DNA of 64,000 nt, from the NCBI GenBank assembly GCA_033675545.1, contig JAWDGP010001945.1, forward strand, positions 350,001-414,000, written 5' to 3'. The notes below the pieces were generated by a model. That model searched no databases and was not told the DNA's origin. It saw nothing but the letters and a program-made list of their open reading frames with translations. Made by a program: the position numbers and the translations under genes. Source of the DNA: Elysia crispata. Lineage: Eukaryota; Mollusca; Gastropoda; Plakobranchidae. Below, in pieces: positions 38,056 through 49,659 of the stretch; the first letter of the stretch is position 1; every line of letters starts with the position of its first letter.

Positions 38056-41000
38056 TGGAAAATTAAAAAAAAAAAATTTGAAGTTTAGAAAGCTGCTAAT
38101 CTTTTATGTGTGACAAAAGTAATGGATCAAGACATGAAAGATGGTGTGAATTACACTTGTAGGACAAAGAATATTGTAAAAAAAAAAAAAGAGAGAGAGA
38201 GATTAATGATTGGTGTACATAGTTTTTTAAGATGAAAGAAAGATTAAAAAGTGAAACTTTAAGACTAAAAGAATAGTTAAAGAAATAAGGAAAATGTTGC
38301 CTTCAAGGAGCAACTGTGTTTTCCATTTTCTGCCATAACTCTCACTCAGTACATGTACTTGTTTCCTGCTTGCTGAAAGTCATTTTTCCTCTTTTAGAAA
38401 TTCTTTAAATTCCGTGGCTGTTTCAACATTGTTTCTTTCAACCGTTTATCAATCAAACATGTTTATTTATAATCTATAATGTTTTTTTTCCACTATTTAT
38501 CAATAGAGCAGTTTTATAAATTTATAATTTATTTTTTTAAAATGACAACTTAAACATTGCAGTACGTTAATTTGAATTGATAATCTTTAGCTCTTGCAAT
38601 ATGCACCCTGGTTATATTTTTTTTTTATTTACATACATTTCTAAACTGTACATATCATACAAGTATGTTCATGTACCGGTACCGCATAACCTCAAAAGAG
38701 AAAAACAAAGTTATGCAACTTTTTTAATATTAGTTTTGCAACAACATTAACCTATGAGTAAGATACAAATTCATATTCCCTCTAATATGATCTTTTTTTT
38801 TTTCAATCAACGACTTAAAAAAGGGATTCCACTGTGCATATGCAATAACTCTTTTAACTTCCAGAGAATTTGTAGTAATCTTCAATGTATCTCATATTGA
38901 AAGCATTGATACCCTTTTGTGAAATTTTATTAACAATTTTCCCAGTTTTTGTAACAAAAATATTATTCTGTATACCCTTTTAGTTATACAACTTTTACAA
39001 TAACAATACATCTATAATATTTACATCCTGTAACTGGCACAGTAGAACAATCTTAAAACTGAAATTATATAGAATGCAGAAATCATTGATTAGCAAGGGT
39101 TATTTACCAAGGAAATACAATTCGGCCACTTGATACCAGTCCAATTCTCATGAAAAGTTTGAAAATAGGTGTTTCATGCTTCAGCTTATGTTTTCATGCT
39201 ACTGTGTTGATTGATGCTGTGATGTTCAATGTAACTCTTAAAGGACTTGGGAGCCTACACTTATTCCAAAATAATCTTAAATCCCATCTAACATTCTGAT
39301 TTGTTCTCAAATGAATGAGATATGTAGATTTGAGTGTAACAACATTGGCAAAAGAGAAGTAGCTCATCCTCATGAGTGAGAAACATAAAGGAGGCGTTAC
39401 ACTTACTTTATAAATGTACTACAGGAAAGAAAGGGTCAAGAGAGGAGATGGATACAAATTTGCCACTATCATAATATTGCTTACTAGTTCTATTTGACCT
39501 GAACATAGGAGGAGTACAACATCAGCACACTTTTAAATTTTAGTTATTAATTTGATCAACCTGAGATACATTGCATTTTGGTACAAACGAGCAGTACATG
39601 CATTACAATCCAGTAAGCTAGCTTGCCAAAGCCAAATGAGTAAACTGACAAGAAAGGTAGGCCTACATAGTAAGAGAGTTTGGTAATGGCAGTGATACGA
39701 GTTTGATGAATTTTAGATAAAAAGGGTGCTTAAGGCATTCAATAAAATTGTTCTGTATGTATAATTGGCCACCTGCATAAAAATTAAAACACTTTTTAAA
39801 CATAAAATTTTTCCAACCCTTACATCTGTTTAATCTGGCTAGGGAGAGACCACTTTATCTAAAATTTTAATTTTTCACCATTTTATTTTATTTATTTATT
39901 TTTTTTTTTCATGTATGCACACTGGTAATAAATTTTATTAATTAAACCTTCAAACTACATCAGACCAATCATTAGTTTGTATAACTAAAAGTGTAGCACA
40001 TCTATTAATATGTAACAAAATTAGTTCTCAGGATTAAAGTGATGTGCAAGCTCTTATTGTACTCACTGAGGTTGAAAAGAGATTTAACGAGAACATTACA
40101 TGACTAAAAATGTTTGTGTTGCCACATCTGCAGTAATTACTATTCAACAATTAAGAGAATTACCAACATAGGTAATTATGATCCACTAATGAGACCCAGA
40201 GTAGACCTACTATTCCCATATTTGACCACAATATAATACCACTGTACCAGCTAAATATAGACCAAAGAAATATTTACCAACTTCAACTTGCTCGCAACTT
40301 CACTGCCAGTGAACCAAGTTCTCAAACCCTTTTCGTCAAAATTAAAATTTTTAAATTTTAAAATCTATATAATGACTTTTTAGGTCTACTTATAGCTCCT
40401 CAATAAAGGGACGTAAATAGGACTCAGTGTATATAATATTAATAAAACCCATCCCATAACTAGATCTACAACCATTGCATTCCCCTCTGGTCCCCTTCCC
40501 ACAAGACAGGCCAGTCACAGTCCAGTACCTTGCCCCATGTCTCCCCTAATTCCAAACGCCGTGTGGGCAAGACCATGTGCTAGCATTGGTTTGAAACCTG
40601 AGGCACCAGCCCCTCCCTCCTTCTCTCTCTTTCTAAAAATAAATATGAGTTTCTGACATTTCTATCCTTTCAAGTTTCAAACCTAAACACAGCACGTTAA
40701 AATAGGGAAGTTTGGAATTCTATCATCCTTACAGTACACCTTGAAACCAACAAACTCAGATTTAAAGAATACCTTACATTCAATGAAAAGAGAAAAAACT
40801 CCGTTTTTATCCCTTCTTTGTTCTTCTTAAAATATCTTGCATCAAAAGAACTAATCTCAGACCTATCCGCGGGTTCAAAAATTACAAGTGTTGGCAAAGC
40901 CAGTGTAGAATGCTTTCCTACTTAGAAATAGACGAAAATCAATCAAAAGGCCCACTGTTAGCTGACAAGACATACTTGAAGTGTGTAAATAAGTCTAGGG

Positions 41001-42498
41001 CACCCAGTGTATAGGCTACATTATGCCATGTAATTCTAGGGGTAGAGTATTGGTATAGAGCAAAGTATTAACATGCTGAGAGAATATAATGAAAAGAGAA
41101 GAGAGAAGGAACAAGGGATGACAGTTGATGTATGGGGAGAACATGTATGATACGGTATCAAAGAGCCAAAGCGCAGGGGGGAACTTGGGCACTGGGTGGG
41201 AACGGTAAAGAGTGTCTTATAGATATGTTTTAATTTCACTTTGGTTGGTTCCATCCCTTGCTCCCTTACGGTTCCTTATGACATGGCTGCAACGAACCTT
41301 GCATACAACAAACTTTTAAAAATGACCAAACTAGTTTATTGGATCTGAAGTGTACTGTAGCAGCATTTATTTATATTTAGACCAACTTTTTTGTTCACCT
41401 ACATTAGTTCATTTTGTAGATCAGTTCTACTACTAGTAAATTGCAGGGTTGACTCTGACAATGAGTTTCAGTTGTAAAGATTTCTATGAATTTAAGTGGC
41501 ATTAGCACCACTGTTTTAAATAAAGAATAGCATGAGTAGCAACCAGATTTGCTATGGAAAAAATAGATTAACATCTTTCAACAAATTTATCATCCTTAAC
41601 TAATTCTTTTATATATTATCCATTTTATATTTATACTGTGATACACTGTTACCTTTAGAGAAAACAATAAATTAGAAAAACAAAATCTTCCTTTCTCCTT
41701 GACACCTCTCTTATTCTTTAACACATCAACAACAGAAAAGCTAGAAACCAAGACAACACAACTTGCTTAGTGATGATCCTTTTAAACGACCATGGAAATG
41801 CTGGACTTCAAAGCGTGTTACAATCAAAAGATAGAAAATTAACTTAATCATATGGATCCGAAAAAAAAAATGTAAAAGTTCTAATTCTGCTTGATACACC
41901 CTGCTGCATCACAATAGACTTGTTCTTCATAGCTGCTTGCACAACATTGAATTTTTCAACAGTATAGGATGCTGCTGTGTACAATGGAATGCCATGAAGT
42001 GCTGAAACACACTAGTTGAGTGGTTCCCTGAAAAGCCCCTTGGTTGACACAGGTTTTTTTTTTTTAGTAATGGTAGTATCATCTACCAATACAGGTCTAT
42101 TGCTATTTCATTTCATTATAATCATTATTCAGTCACAACTGCCAATTCTTGGCATTTCTCTTTGCAAACAAATTATTTGTGAAGCAGACTAAAATTTTAC
42201 ACAAACACACACATAAGTAAAGACTGGAGATATGCTATGATAAACCTTTATTGGGAAATTTGAAATGAATACAGCTTAACCAAAGCATTCAAAAGAATAA
42301 AGGACATACTTTTTTTAAATTGAAAAATTCAGACAAGAATTGAAGCAATGCAATACTTTAAAAAAATTTTTACTTAATGAAAACTACACTGAAATAACAA
42401 AAGCGGTCAGAAATGTATGTTTCCATTGATTGAATTGCAGAACTGAATCATGACACTGACTTACTTGTTTACTTAAAAATAAAAAAGTAAAATAGTTA
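38056..42498. other. Probable first intron of WTAP or its upstream flank; no gene recognised
   Basis: Very AT-rich, with poly(T) and poly(A) runs. The open frames at 40697-40897 and 41036-41254 are short and domain-free. Small GC-richer patches at 40470-40620 and 41150-41290 were not identified. Confidence 0.5.
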
Positions 42499-43338
42499 TA
42501 GTGGAATTCGCTTAAAGTCAACACCAGACTGCACTCCCGTTTTTTTACCTCTTAGTTTAAATAACTGATTTTTTGATAAAGTCAATGGCTTGGGGACAAT
42601 TTCGCTTGAAGTCAACACCTCATGAGGAATGGGAAAAGGTGAAACAGAAAAAGCGGGGATGTATAGGGATGCGTAGTGGGGTATAGCTCTTTGTTTGTAA
42701 ACCCAATACTGTCAGTAAGTCACTGTGTATTAATAGCATGCTTAACAAGGCCTAGCTAAATTAATGTGGTCTTGCACTGTTGTGACAGAAACAAAGAGGG
42801 GTGCATAAGAGTGTGGGCGGAATGGAGGCTGTATGTGTGTGTGTGTGTAGACCTAGACCTAATTTATCATAGGGTCGCATCATTTGATGCAAACAGTGCA
42901 GTTTTCTCGCTACTGAGCCTCCAATAATACTTAACATTTTTTTAATCAGGTTTTTTTTTTTTTTTGGGGGGGGGGGGGGGGGGGAAGTGAAAACAAAATG
43001 AAAGTAATGATGGTCCCAACCAATATTAAAAGAGGAGTAAAGCTGAAAAAAATTAGCAAGAATTGTAGGTATGTATGTAGTCGTTTAAATAAACCTCTTT
43101 TCAGTCTTGAGTGGTTTTCTGTTTGCCTCAATAACTTGTATAAATTTACCACACGATAGCTATGGCAAAAATAACGAAATGGAGACACTAAGTGCAAAGG
43201 GAGACCACTAACATAAGTAACAAATGGGAGACAACTTGTCTTTATAACATCAATTTTCGAACTTGTTTCCTGGAAATGGATAAAGTCTAGATTTCTTTTT
43301 TGGTCCTGAGGTGTTGAATTTAAGCCGAAGTTCGTTTA
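42499..43338 (+). mobile_element. Non-autonomous DNA transposon with GCTTAAA ends, pogo-like
   Basis: The left end GAATTCGCTTAAAGTCAACACC and the right end, read in reverse, GAACTTCGGCTTAAATTCAACACC (43338 inward) are inverted repeats; each is quoted here only over its shared core. A second left-end motif TTCGCTTGAAGTCAACACC recurs at 42601-42619. A run of 18 G after 13 T lies at 42953-42984. The flanks contain TA. Such CTTAAAGTCAA ends are common among Tigger-like elements, but there is no transposase to confirm it. Confidence 0.5.
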
Positions 43339-44159
43339 TGCTCTTAAAAAAAAATAAAATCAATGCACATTCAACTTTGAGCCCGTTGTTAGTCTTAATC
43401 ACTTACATGTTTATCTGTTTATCATACAAAACCTATGTTCAACAAAAAGTGGTATGAGTAGATTCCTTATTTCAAGATTACCAAAAAAATATATGTTTTA
43501 TCCATATTTAATGAATAATTATATGATAATTATTTTTAACCAATTACAAACAAAGCAAAACAGAGAGATAGGTAACCTTTCTCTGATATTTGTCACATGC
43601 TCTGAAATGTATGCAGACTGAACAGCGCAGGAAAAAGGGCACAACACTGAGGTGTACCCTAATATTGCTATTGGCAATGATTATATCTTAACACATTACA
43701 CTCACTTTTTAAAAAATATTGCGAAAGAATGGTATTAACAGCAATGAAAAACTTATTAAGAACTTGGAGACGTTTGAGACATTACTCTTCTATTGCATTT
43801 ACATCGAATTAATTTGCATAATTTCTGACTGAATTTCATCATTCATTAAGATTATCTTAATATTCTTTCTGCTCTTAAAATCTTTTGCTTTTCACACTGA
43901 TTGTCCCTATTCTGTAAAAGGAGACTGTATGGTAGACTGCACGATAGCCAAGAGGCTATGAGATGAAATCTTCTTCAAGCAGTCCTCTTAAAACATAAAA
44001 CAAGAAGGGTTATCTTAACTTGTCATGACAAACATAGGTGCAATACCTTGACAGCCCAAAGCCTTCCTCTAACTCTATCCTGGCATGTCAAATTCTTTGC
44101 ATCTATACAAGACCACACAGGTTTTTTCTTCCATCCCATGACAACGACATAAAATTTAT

Positions 44160-45660
44160 ATTACAATTGTCACCTTCTTTGTAGAGAGCCGGCAGTTGCA
44201 ATCAAAGGGGCGAGAGAAGCTGTCAATGATGAACAAAGATCAGCAGAGGAAGGGCACCTTGCAGCTATGAATCATCATCCTGACAATGGACTACATTTGT
44301 AGAAAACTGAATATAAACAGGAGCAGTCAGGAAAGCATTAATAAGCCAGTTGCTGGAGCTGCTTGTGACTGCAGCTGGCTAGGAATGCTGATGACAATCC
44401 AGAGCCAACTGATATGAATAAGCCACGAGCACTGGGAGCTAAGAAACTGTAGGCAGTCCAGGAGGAACCTGGTAACAATCACGATGGTCTGTGACAATTG
44501 GATTGGTGCAAGCCAAGGGTGGCAATTGATCAGAGGCTGTTGAGTCAAAACGGCAGTAACATCTGACTATGGAGAAACGAATTATATAGGATTGTCACTG
44601 CCATTTTCTTTTTGCTGAAGGTGTTAACTCATGCGCAGCTTCCACAATTTCTTTCTTTCACATCTGTAAAAACACTGCAAGGGTGTTAAAAGTGGCTAGT
44701 AAAAGAATCAGGAAATTTAGTGCCTTTAGACAAATCATGGATGGTACAGTAATAAAAATTGTAACTTGGATTTTATCTTCGAAAACTTTTTGTCTAGATC
44801 TGATTTTGCAGCTGGAAAAAATTCCTCATAATCCATTTGCTTTTGGTTGACAAAAAGGAGGACCCAGAACACCTTTTGGAGTCCAAAGGTCAACCGCTGT
44901 CCTACAATTAGTGGATTGAGCAGCACAGAACTATCCCATTGCTCAATATGTGTTGAACAGAAGTGATTGGAATCAGGTATCGTTTGTGGGAAAAATACGC
45001 CTCTCCCATGTAGCTTTAGCTGGACCTGCTTTTTGCCACAGCCCATCTTCAGTACTCTTGATCTTGCTTGATTGATCCAGCATTTTAACAGCCTTTTTAA
45101 CAAGTCATCTCATCCAAAGTACAACACAAGTTTCACTCTGGAACCATATAGCACACCGCTGCTCCTGGTCGTAGGGCAAAGTTTTTTTGCATTTTGGTAG
45201 ATTTTTGTGTAAAAAAATGCAAAAGGAGTGGGAGAAGGCCAAAGGAAATAAAGGTTAGTTCGGCAATTTGATCACAATAAATTTAGAAGTCTCATTTACA
45301 TTCAGAACTTCCCTTTAGTCAACAGATACAAGCTTAAACCATAAATTCACTTCAGACATTTGTTGTTAGCACAGGACATAAAAAAAAAATTTAAATAACG
45401 AAAATAAAAATAACCTGCATAAACACTTAAAAGCATAAAAACAGATATTTGTGGAATTTTGAAAGGTCCAAAAATTCAAAGAGGATAATTTACAATAGAC
45501 TAGCAATGTGATGAAATCAAAGCATGCCGTTTCTGCTGGGACCCTGAGAGCCTTGACCAATGAAGCAGCTGATAATAACCGATAATTATAAATTCCTTTG
45601 TTTAAATTGCTTACCTCAAAACACACATAAATACCGTACCTTAATTACTTGACAGGAGCG
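44160..45660. other. Complex sequence block, unidentified
   Basis: The block is richer in GC and mixed words than its flanks. Minus-strand frames at 44327-44548, 44735-45103 (122 codons) and 45366-45626 are open but resemble no family I know, and they have no shared splice logic. It could be a non-coding exon of WTAP, a non-coding RNA, or an old element. Confidence 0.3.
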
Positions 45661-45792
45661 TGTCAAATCTCACGAACGGATTTGTAGATTTCTATCAGGC
45701 TAACTAGCCTGGAGTCTAGAGAGTATGGCATGTGAGCATCTCATGATTTGAAGATTTTAGAGGATCCAAAGTACTGATATAGGCACAATCAG

Positions 45793-46053
45793 GTGATGAA
45801 ACAACAAACTCCTGATATAAGGACGGTGACAAAAAAGATGTCGAGCACAAAAAAAAAAGCTTCCAAAAAACACAAGAAGAATCTTAATCACTATCCTTTA
45901 CAACAAATAACAGGAACAGTAGGCGCCTTCAGTCAAAACAAAGACCACTGCAACTGTATTGAATGTTATCATCATGATAATGATAATAATGTTGATAACA
46001 CAGATGTTGCGGATTTATGTTCTTGTAGTAGTGCTACTAGCCCCAGTAAATAG
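45793..46053 (+). CDS. Possible small protein, 86 codons, Lys-rich then Cys-rich
   Basis: The frame begins with a genuine ATG and reads a basic part (MSSTKKKASKKHKKN) followed by HCNCIECYHH and a CSCSS motif near the end, then TAG. The change from a basic to an acidic and Cys/His-rich part is not what repeat sequence usually gives. There is no known domain, and no promoter or splice sites are obvious. It lies between WTAP and SOD2. A chance frame is at least as likely. Confidence 0.2.
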   Translation: MMKQQTPDIRTVTKKMSSTKKKASKKHKKNLNHYPLQQITGTVGAFSQNKDHCNCIECYHHDNDNNVDNTDVADLCSCSSATSPSK

Positions 46054-46217
46054 TACTAGTAATATATAAGCGTAGCTTTCTCTTCATTCAATCCTACCCA
46101 TGTTGCCTGTATGAAACACTATGCTATGATCTTAAATTGCCTGTTTACTTTCACTTTTTGAGTGGCTACTTACGAAATTTATTACTATCGAACATGTTAA
46201 ATCTCATTATGTTTAAG

Positions 46218-46760
46218 GGACACTTCAAGCTTTATATCTATATATTTCAGTTTTGTTTTAAGTGGACAATTAGATCTAAAAATGCACTTTGAGATGGACT
46301 GTTTTTGGCAGCAATTTTTGGCGATTTCCAGGCTTTGGCTCCATCTATGTTAGTTAGGATAGGTGTTCTCTTGAATCTTCTCAGGGATGCTGTAGGAATT
46401 GTTTATATTTATCTGTATGATAACTTCACAATCAAAATCAGAATAAACAACCTTTGCTCAGCCAAGATCAGGATGACGTATAATGGTGGAGTTAGACGCT
46501 GATGGTGAAAAGGTGGTCAAGTCAGCCAGTAGTGAAGAAAATATGTTAAAAAATTGTTTTAGTCACAAAACCTTGCTTTATTAATAATTCAAGACCTCCA
46601 TTTTTTGTTTTGTTTTGCATTTATTTCATATTTTTATCTTGTTTTGTTGCTTTGCAATATTAAATAAAGGGGTATGTTTATGAGCGAAGCAATGTCCCTT
46701 CTTTTAGAGTCAAGGTTAAAGCTACCCGAGTTGAAGTGCCTTAAGTGGAATTGAGTTTAA
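46218..46760 (+). repeat. Dispersed repeat family B, copy 2
   Basis: Same family as 36211-36760 and same orientation, about 10.0 kb downstream. The shared 20-mer is at 46371-46390. The 3' part here has GCAATATTAAATAAAGG before the ATGTCCCTTCT block. Confidence 0.75.
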
Positions 46761-47543
46761 CTTTAATGCTTATGCCGTCATGATGGTGGTGGTACCAATA
46801 GTAAAAACTATAAAAGTAATCCTTTACAGTAATAGAGCTCATTCAGTAGGCCGAGATCAAATTTAAGCAATGCTGTAAAGCTAGATCTAGATCTAAATGA
46901 TAGCATATGGAGAAAATCTGATTAACATTGATAACAATGAAATATTGTCCATTTAGCACGCCAATCATAAAATATATATATACCCATGATGGCTGACATA
47001 TAACTAACCTTGTACAAATAAGCTAAAAGAATACCTACTTATCTTTAATCAGTGGGCCTGCAGTTAAAAATGTCCCTTTATCATTAAATAAAAGGGTAGG
47101 ATTCTGATTGGGTACATTCGTTGGTATTTTTTTACCTGTACACCCCAAACGCATCGGCATTCAAAATGATGTTTTTCTGATAGATTTTGATGTGCTGAAG
47201 ATGCATCTGAAGGTTTTTTTCGCCGCAAATGAATAGTTTTTGAAATATTTCACTTTTTAATATGGATTATTTCTTCTTTATTAACCTACTTTGCCGTACT
47301 GATTTGCTCGAGGTAGGTGCCTTTTTGCATATTAATTACTTCCGTCTTTCGCGCATGCGTATTACTTTCTTTTTAGTTACTCTTTGCGCATGCGCAACCG
47401 TTAATTGCCATGCGCAATTAAGGGCGCGTCTTTTATCGATCGCGTCTCTTGATTCTGTCATTTCATTGTCTTTACTCAGAGGCTCAACAGCTAATGTGTA
47501 TTGATCGTGATTGTGACTTACTTCATTGATTGTGACTTACTTC

Positions 47544-47780
47544 ATGGCTCCTTGTGATAAGTGTTCTTTAGATTATTTTCAAGCTATTGCTGAATTTTAC
47601 AATAACGACGCTAGAGCTTTAACATATTTAAGAGATCATAGTGTTTTACCATCAGAAGTGATTTGTCAACATTGTTCTTCTCAGTGTAGTTACCGTGAGG
47701 ATCAGCGTGTTTGGCGCTGTAGGAAGTCTAGTGTTATTCCTAAATCTACTAAAAAAACACAGAGAGGTAGAGCGCAGTGA
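47544..47780 (+). pseudogene. N-terminal fragment of a Merlin (IS1595/ISXO2-like) transposase
   Basis: From ATG at 47544 the frame reads ALTYLRDHSVLPSEVICQHC and CSYREDQRVWRC. This is the zinc-ribbon (CxxC...C) DNA-binding part that begins ISXO2-like transposases. Right after WRC the sequence should run into the catalytic domain, but it passes to a Lys/Arg stretch and stops. One base out of frame at the A7 run near 47751, an acidic tail (EVEEDSDSEVFEVAETE, stop near 47830) continues. This suggests that N- and C-terminal ends of a transposase were joined by an internal deletion, plus a frameshift. The upstream in-frame codons from 47526 are probably not used. Confidence 0.7.
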
Positions 47781-47873
47781 GGTAGAGGAAGATAGTGATT
47801 CAGAAGTGTTCGAAGTAGCTGAGACGGAGTAAAGTAAGAGCTGTAGTTATAGTAATTTTTTTTTTCGTAATAT

Positions 47874-48165
47874 GTGCTGTTTCTTGTCTTTCCGAGTCAT
47901 CTACACCTTGATTTGATCAGGGGGGGTTGAGGGGGGGAATTCCCCCCCTCATTTTTTTTTATAAATAAATATTAGGGGGGGGGTGCGAGGGGGTTTCCCC
48001 CCCGCCGGATTTTTAAAAATTATTTAAGGGGATGGTTGGGGGGGTGTACCCCCCCCCCACATTTTTTCCAATATTCATTTTTTTAACATTCCATAAAATT
48101 GCGAAAAAGTAGTACGTACGATCAGGGTCAAGGTCAAGGTCGACCGGAAAGACAAGAAACAGCAC
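47874..48165. repeat. Foldback element with G/C homopolymer stems
   Basis: Perfect 21-bp inverted repeats (47874-47894, beginning GTGCTGTTTCTTGTC, and 48145-48165) enclose three internal G-run/C-run hairpins: near 47930-47950 (GGGGGGG...CCCCCCC around AATT), 47974-48003, and 48036-48058. It lies inside the Merlin element. No target duplication is clear. Confidence 0.7.
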
Positions 48166-48893
48166 TCTGCGTAGAGTGGGTGTAGAAGTAAAAAATTACC
48201 CATTCGTTTAGTAGACCTATATTAAGATATGATATAGAATATGGGAAGGACTTCCGAATGGAAAGGTAAGTGATGTTTATGTAAAAATGGAGGACTACTG
48301 AGCTTAGAACACTCTTGATTCAAATTTTAAACAGGTCAATATTTGCTATATATAGGCCCTATATTGAAATTATTAATACCTCAAGTAAGTGTAAATCATT
48401 TTCTTTCAAAGAATTACCGATTAAAAAAAAAGGCTACCGTACCAGATATCCTTTATCATATCTTAATATAGGCCTACTAAACCAATGTAGCCAATCGTAA
48501 GTCCTCCTGACATATGATACTAGAATTTAGTTTTATCTTAAAGAGTCAAATTTCTTCGTTACCCATGCAAAAACCAAGCCCAATCTTCCTCTTTGTCCCA
48601 ATCAAACGAAGCCCTCTACAGTATAATAGAGGTACCATTTGATAGTACTTCCAATAAAAGTATTTTAATTTAAACAATAATAGACTAAATTTACAATAGA
48701 ATTTAATTTCATCCCTGCAGGTAGCCTAATTTTTTCTTAATTTTTTTTTTTGCAACTCAACCCTACAGATTGGTTCCAAAACGCATTCGAAAAAACTTAA
48801 CCTTAAATAACTATTAGTGGGATGGTTGTAACTACATGTAATGATCTAGATCTAGTCAAAATTAGTAAGTACGGCACTCAAGTGTTCTATCTA

Positions 48894-48937
48894 GATTAGA
48901 CTAATCTAGATTCTAGATCTAGATCTAGATCTAGAAC
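48894..48937 (+). repeat. AGATCT microsatellite
   Basis: A TCTAGA/AGATCT hexamer run, preceded by imperfect units. Shorter scattered copies (for example 255, 13035, 46886) show that the hexamer is common in this genome. Confidence 0.85.
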
Positions 48938-49119
48938 AGATGTTATTCATTTAATCTAATCCATTTGGTCGGTTTTTGTTTTTTATTACTTTTATTCGCT
49001 TAAGACACCGCTATCCTGTTAAACATGATGAAATCATGTGGTGCGTGTAGATCTAGTTCCACGTCTAGAAAATGGCGCATTTTACGGGAAAAAACAATAT
49101 AACATAACTAAGATCATAC

Positions 49120-49300
49120 CTTAACTCAGAGTTTAGGCTAAGGTGAATTTTTCGGGATCAAGACGCCATTCGCCATGAACATGGAATTATGCAAATTGAG
49201 AACGAGAAACACGTTCAATTTGACTTCCGGTTTTGAACTTTTCTATTTTTGCCCTTATAAAATTATTTATTACTTTTTAACGTTTAAAAGTTTATGTTAT
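49120..49300. promoter_or_regulatory. Candidate divergent WTAP-SOD2 promoter with an ETS-like site
   Basis: ACTTCCGGT at 49223-49231 is a consensus ETS/GABP site, common in bidirectional promoters of housekeeping genes. On the minus strand, a stretch ending GAGTTAAG|GTATGA near 49120 could be the non-coding first exon of WTAP. SOD2 starts at 49660. The region is relatively rich in CG dinucleotides. No transcript evidence is available. Confidence 0.4.
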
Positions 49301-49659
49301 CTTGAATGTATGATGTAAAAAAAGGAATTTTTTTTGGTGATTCGAAAATAAAAAAAAGAAGAAAAGTTGGTATTAAGAGTAAGGGAGGGTCATAACCTTT
49401 GACATCATTGTCTTGACAAATTGACCTCAACTTTAAGGCCACCTCGAGGACAACAAATCGTGGCCCCAAATCAACTCAGTTTGTTACTCAAGCTAAGGCC
49501 AGTCGCCTTCCATTGGAAGCTATTCGCACTGCCGAAGAGATCGAAATTCTCGAAATTTAACTAAGAATCTGAAGCTGTGGCTGCACATTACCGGCCCAGT
49601 ACTGTAACACGAAAGCAACTGAAGCTTAACTGAAATTCAGATTCTAAAATTAAAAAAAA

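Larger units (their letters stand above)
47123..48200 (+). mobile_element. Merlin-type DNA transposon, internally reduced
   Basis: A 1078-bp element flanked by a perfect 8-bp direct repeat CATTCGTT (47115-47122 and 48201-48208). The ends GGTATTTTTTTACCTG and, in reverse, GGTAATTTTTTACTTC are inverted repeats with 20 of 23 positions matching. Merlin elements make 8-bp target duplications. The interior has an open frame matching only the N-terminus of a Merlin/ISXO2-like transposase, so the DDE catalytic domain is missing. A G/C-run foldback occupies its right third. Confidence 0.82.
47098..48505 (+). mobile_element. Inverted-repeat element (MITE-like) split by a Merlin insertion
   Basis: The right arm (48451-48505, reverse) reads AGGACTTACGATTGGCTACA and on into TTAGTAGGCCTATATTAAGA. 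The left arm starts at 47098 (AGGATTCTGATTGGGTACA), is interrupted at 47123-48200, and resumes at 48209 with TAGTAGACCTATATTAAGA. Without the insertion the element would be about 320 bp with inverted repeats of about 55 bp. The same terminus stands at the very start of the window. Confidence 0.75.
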
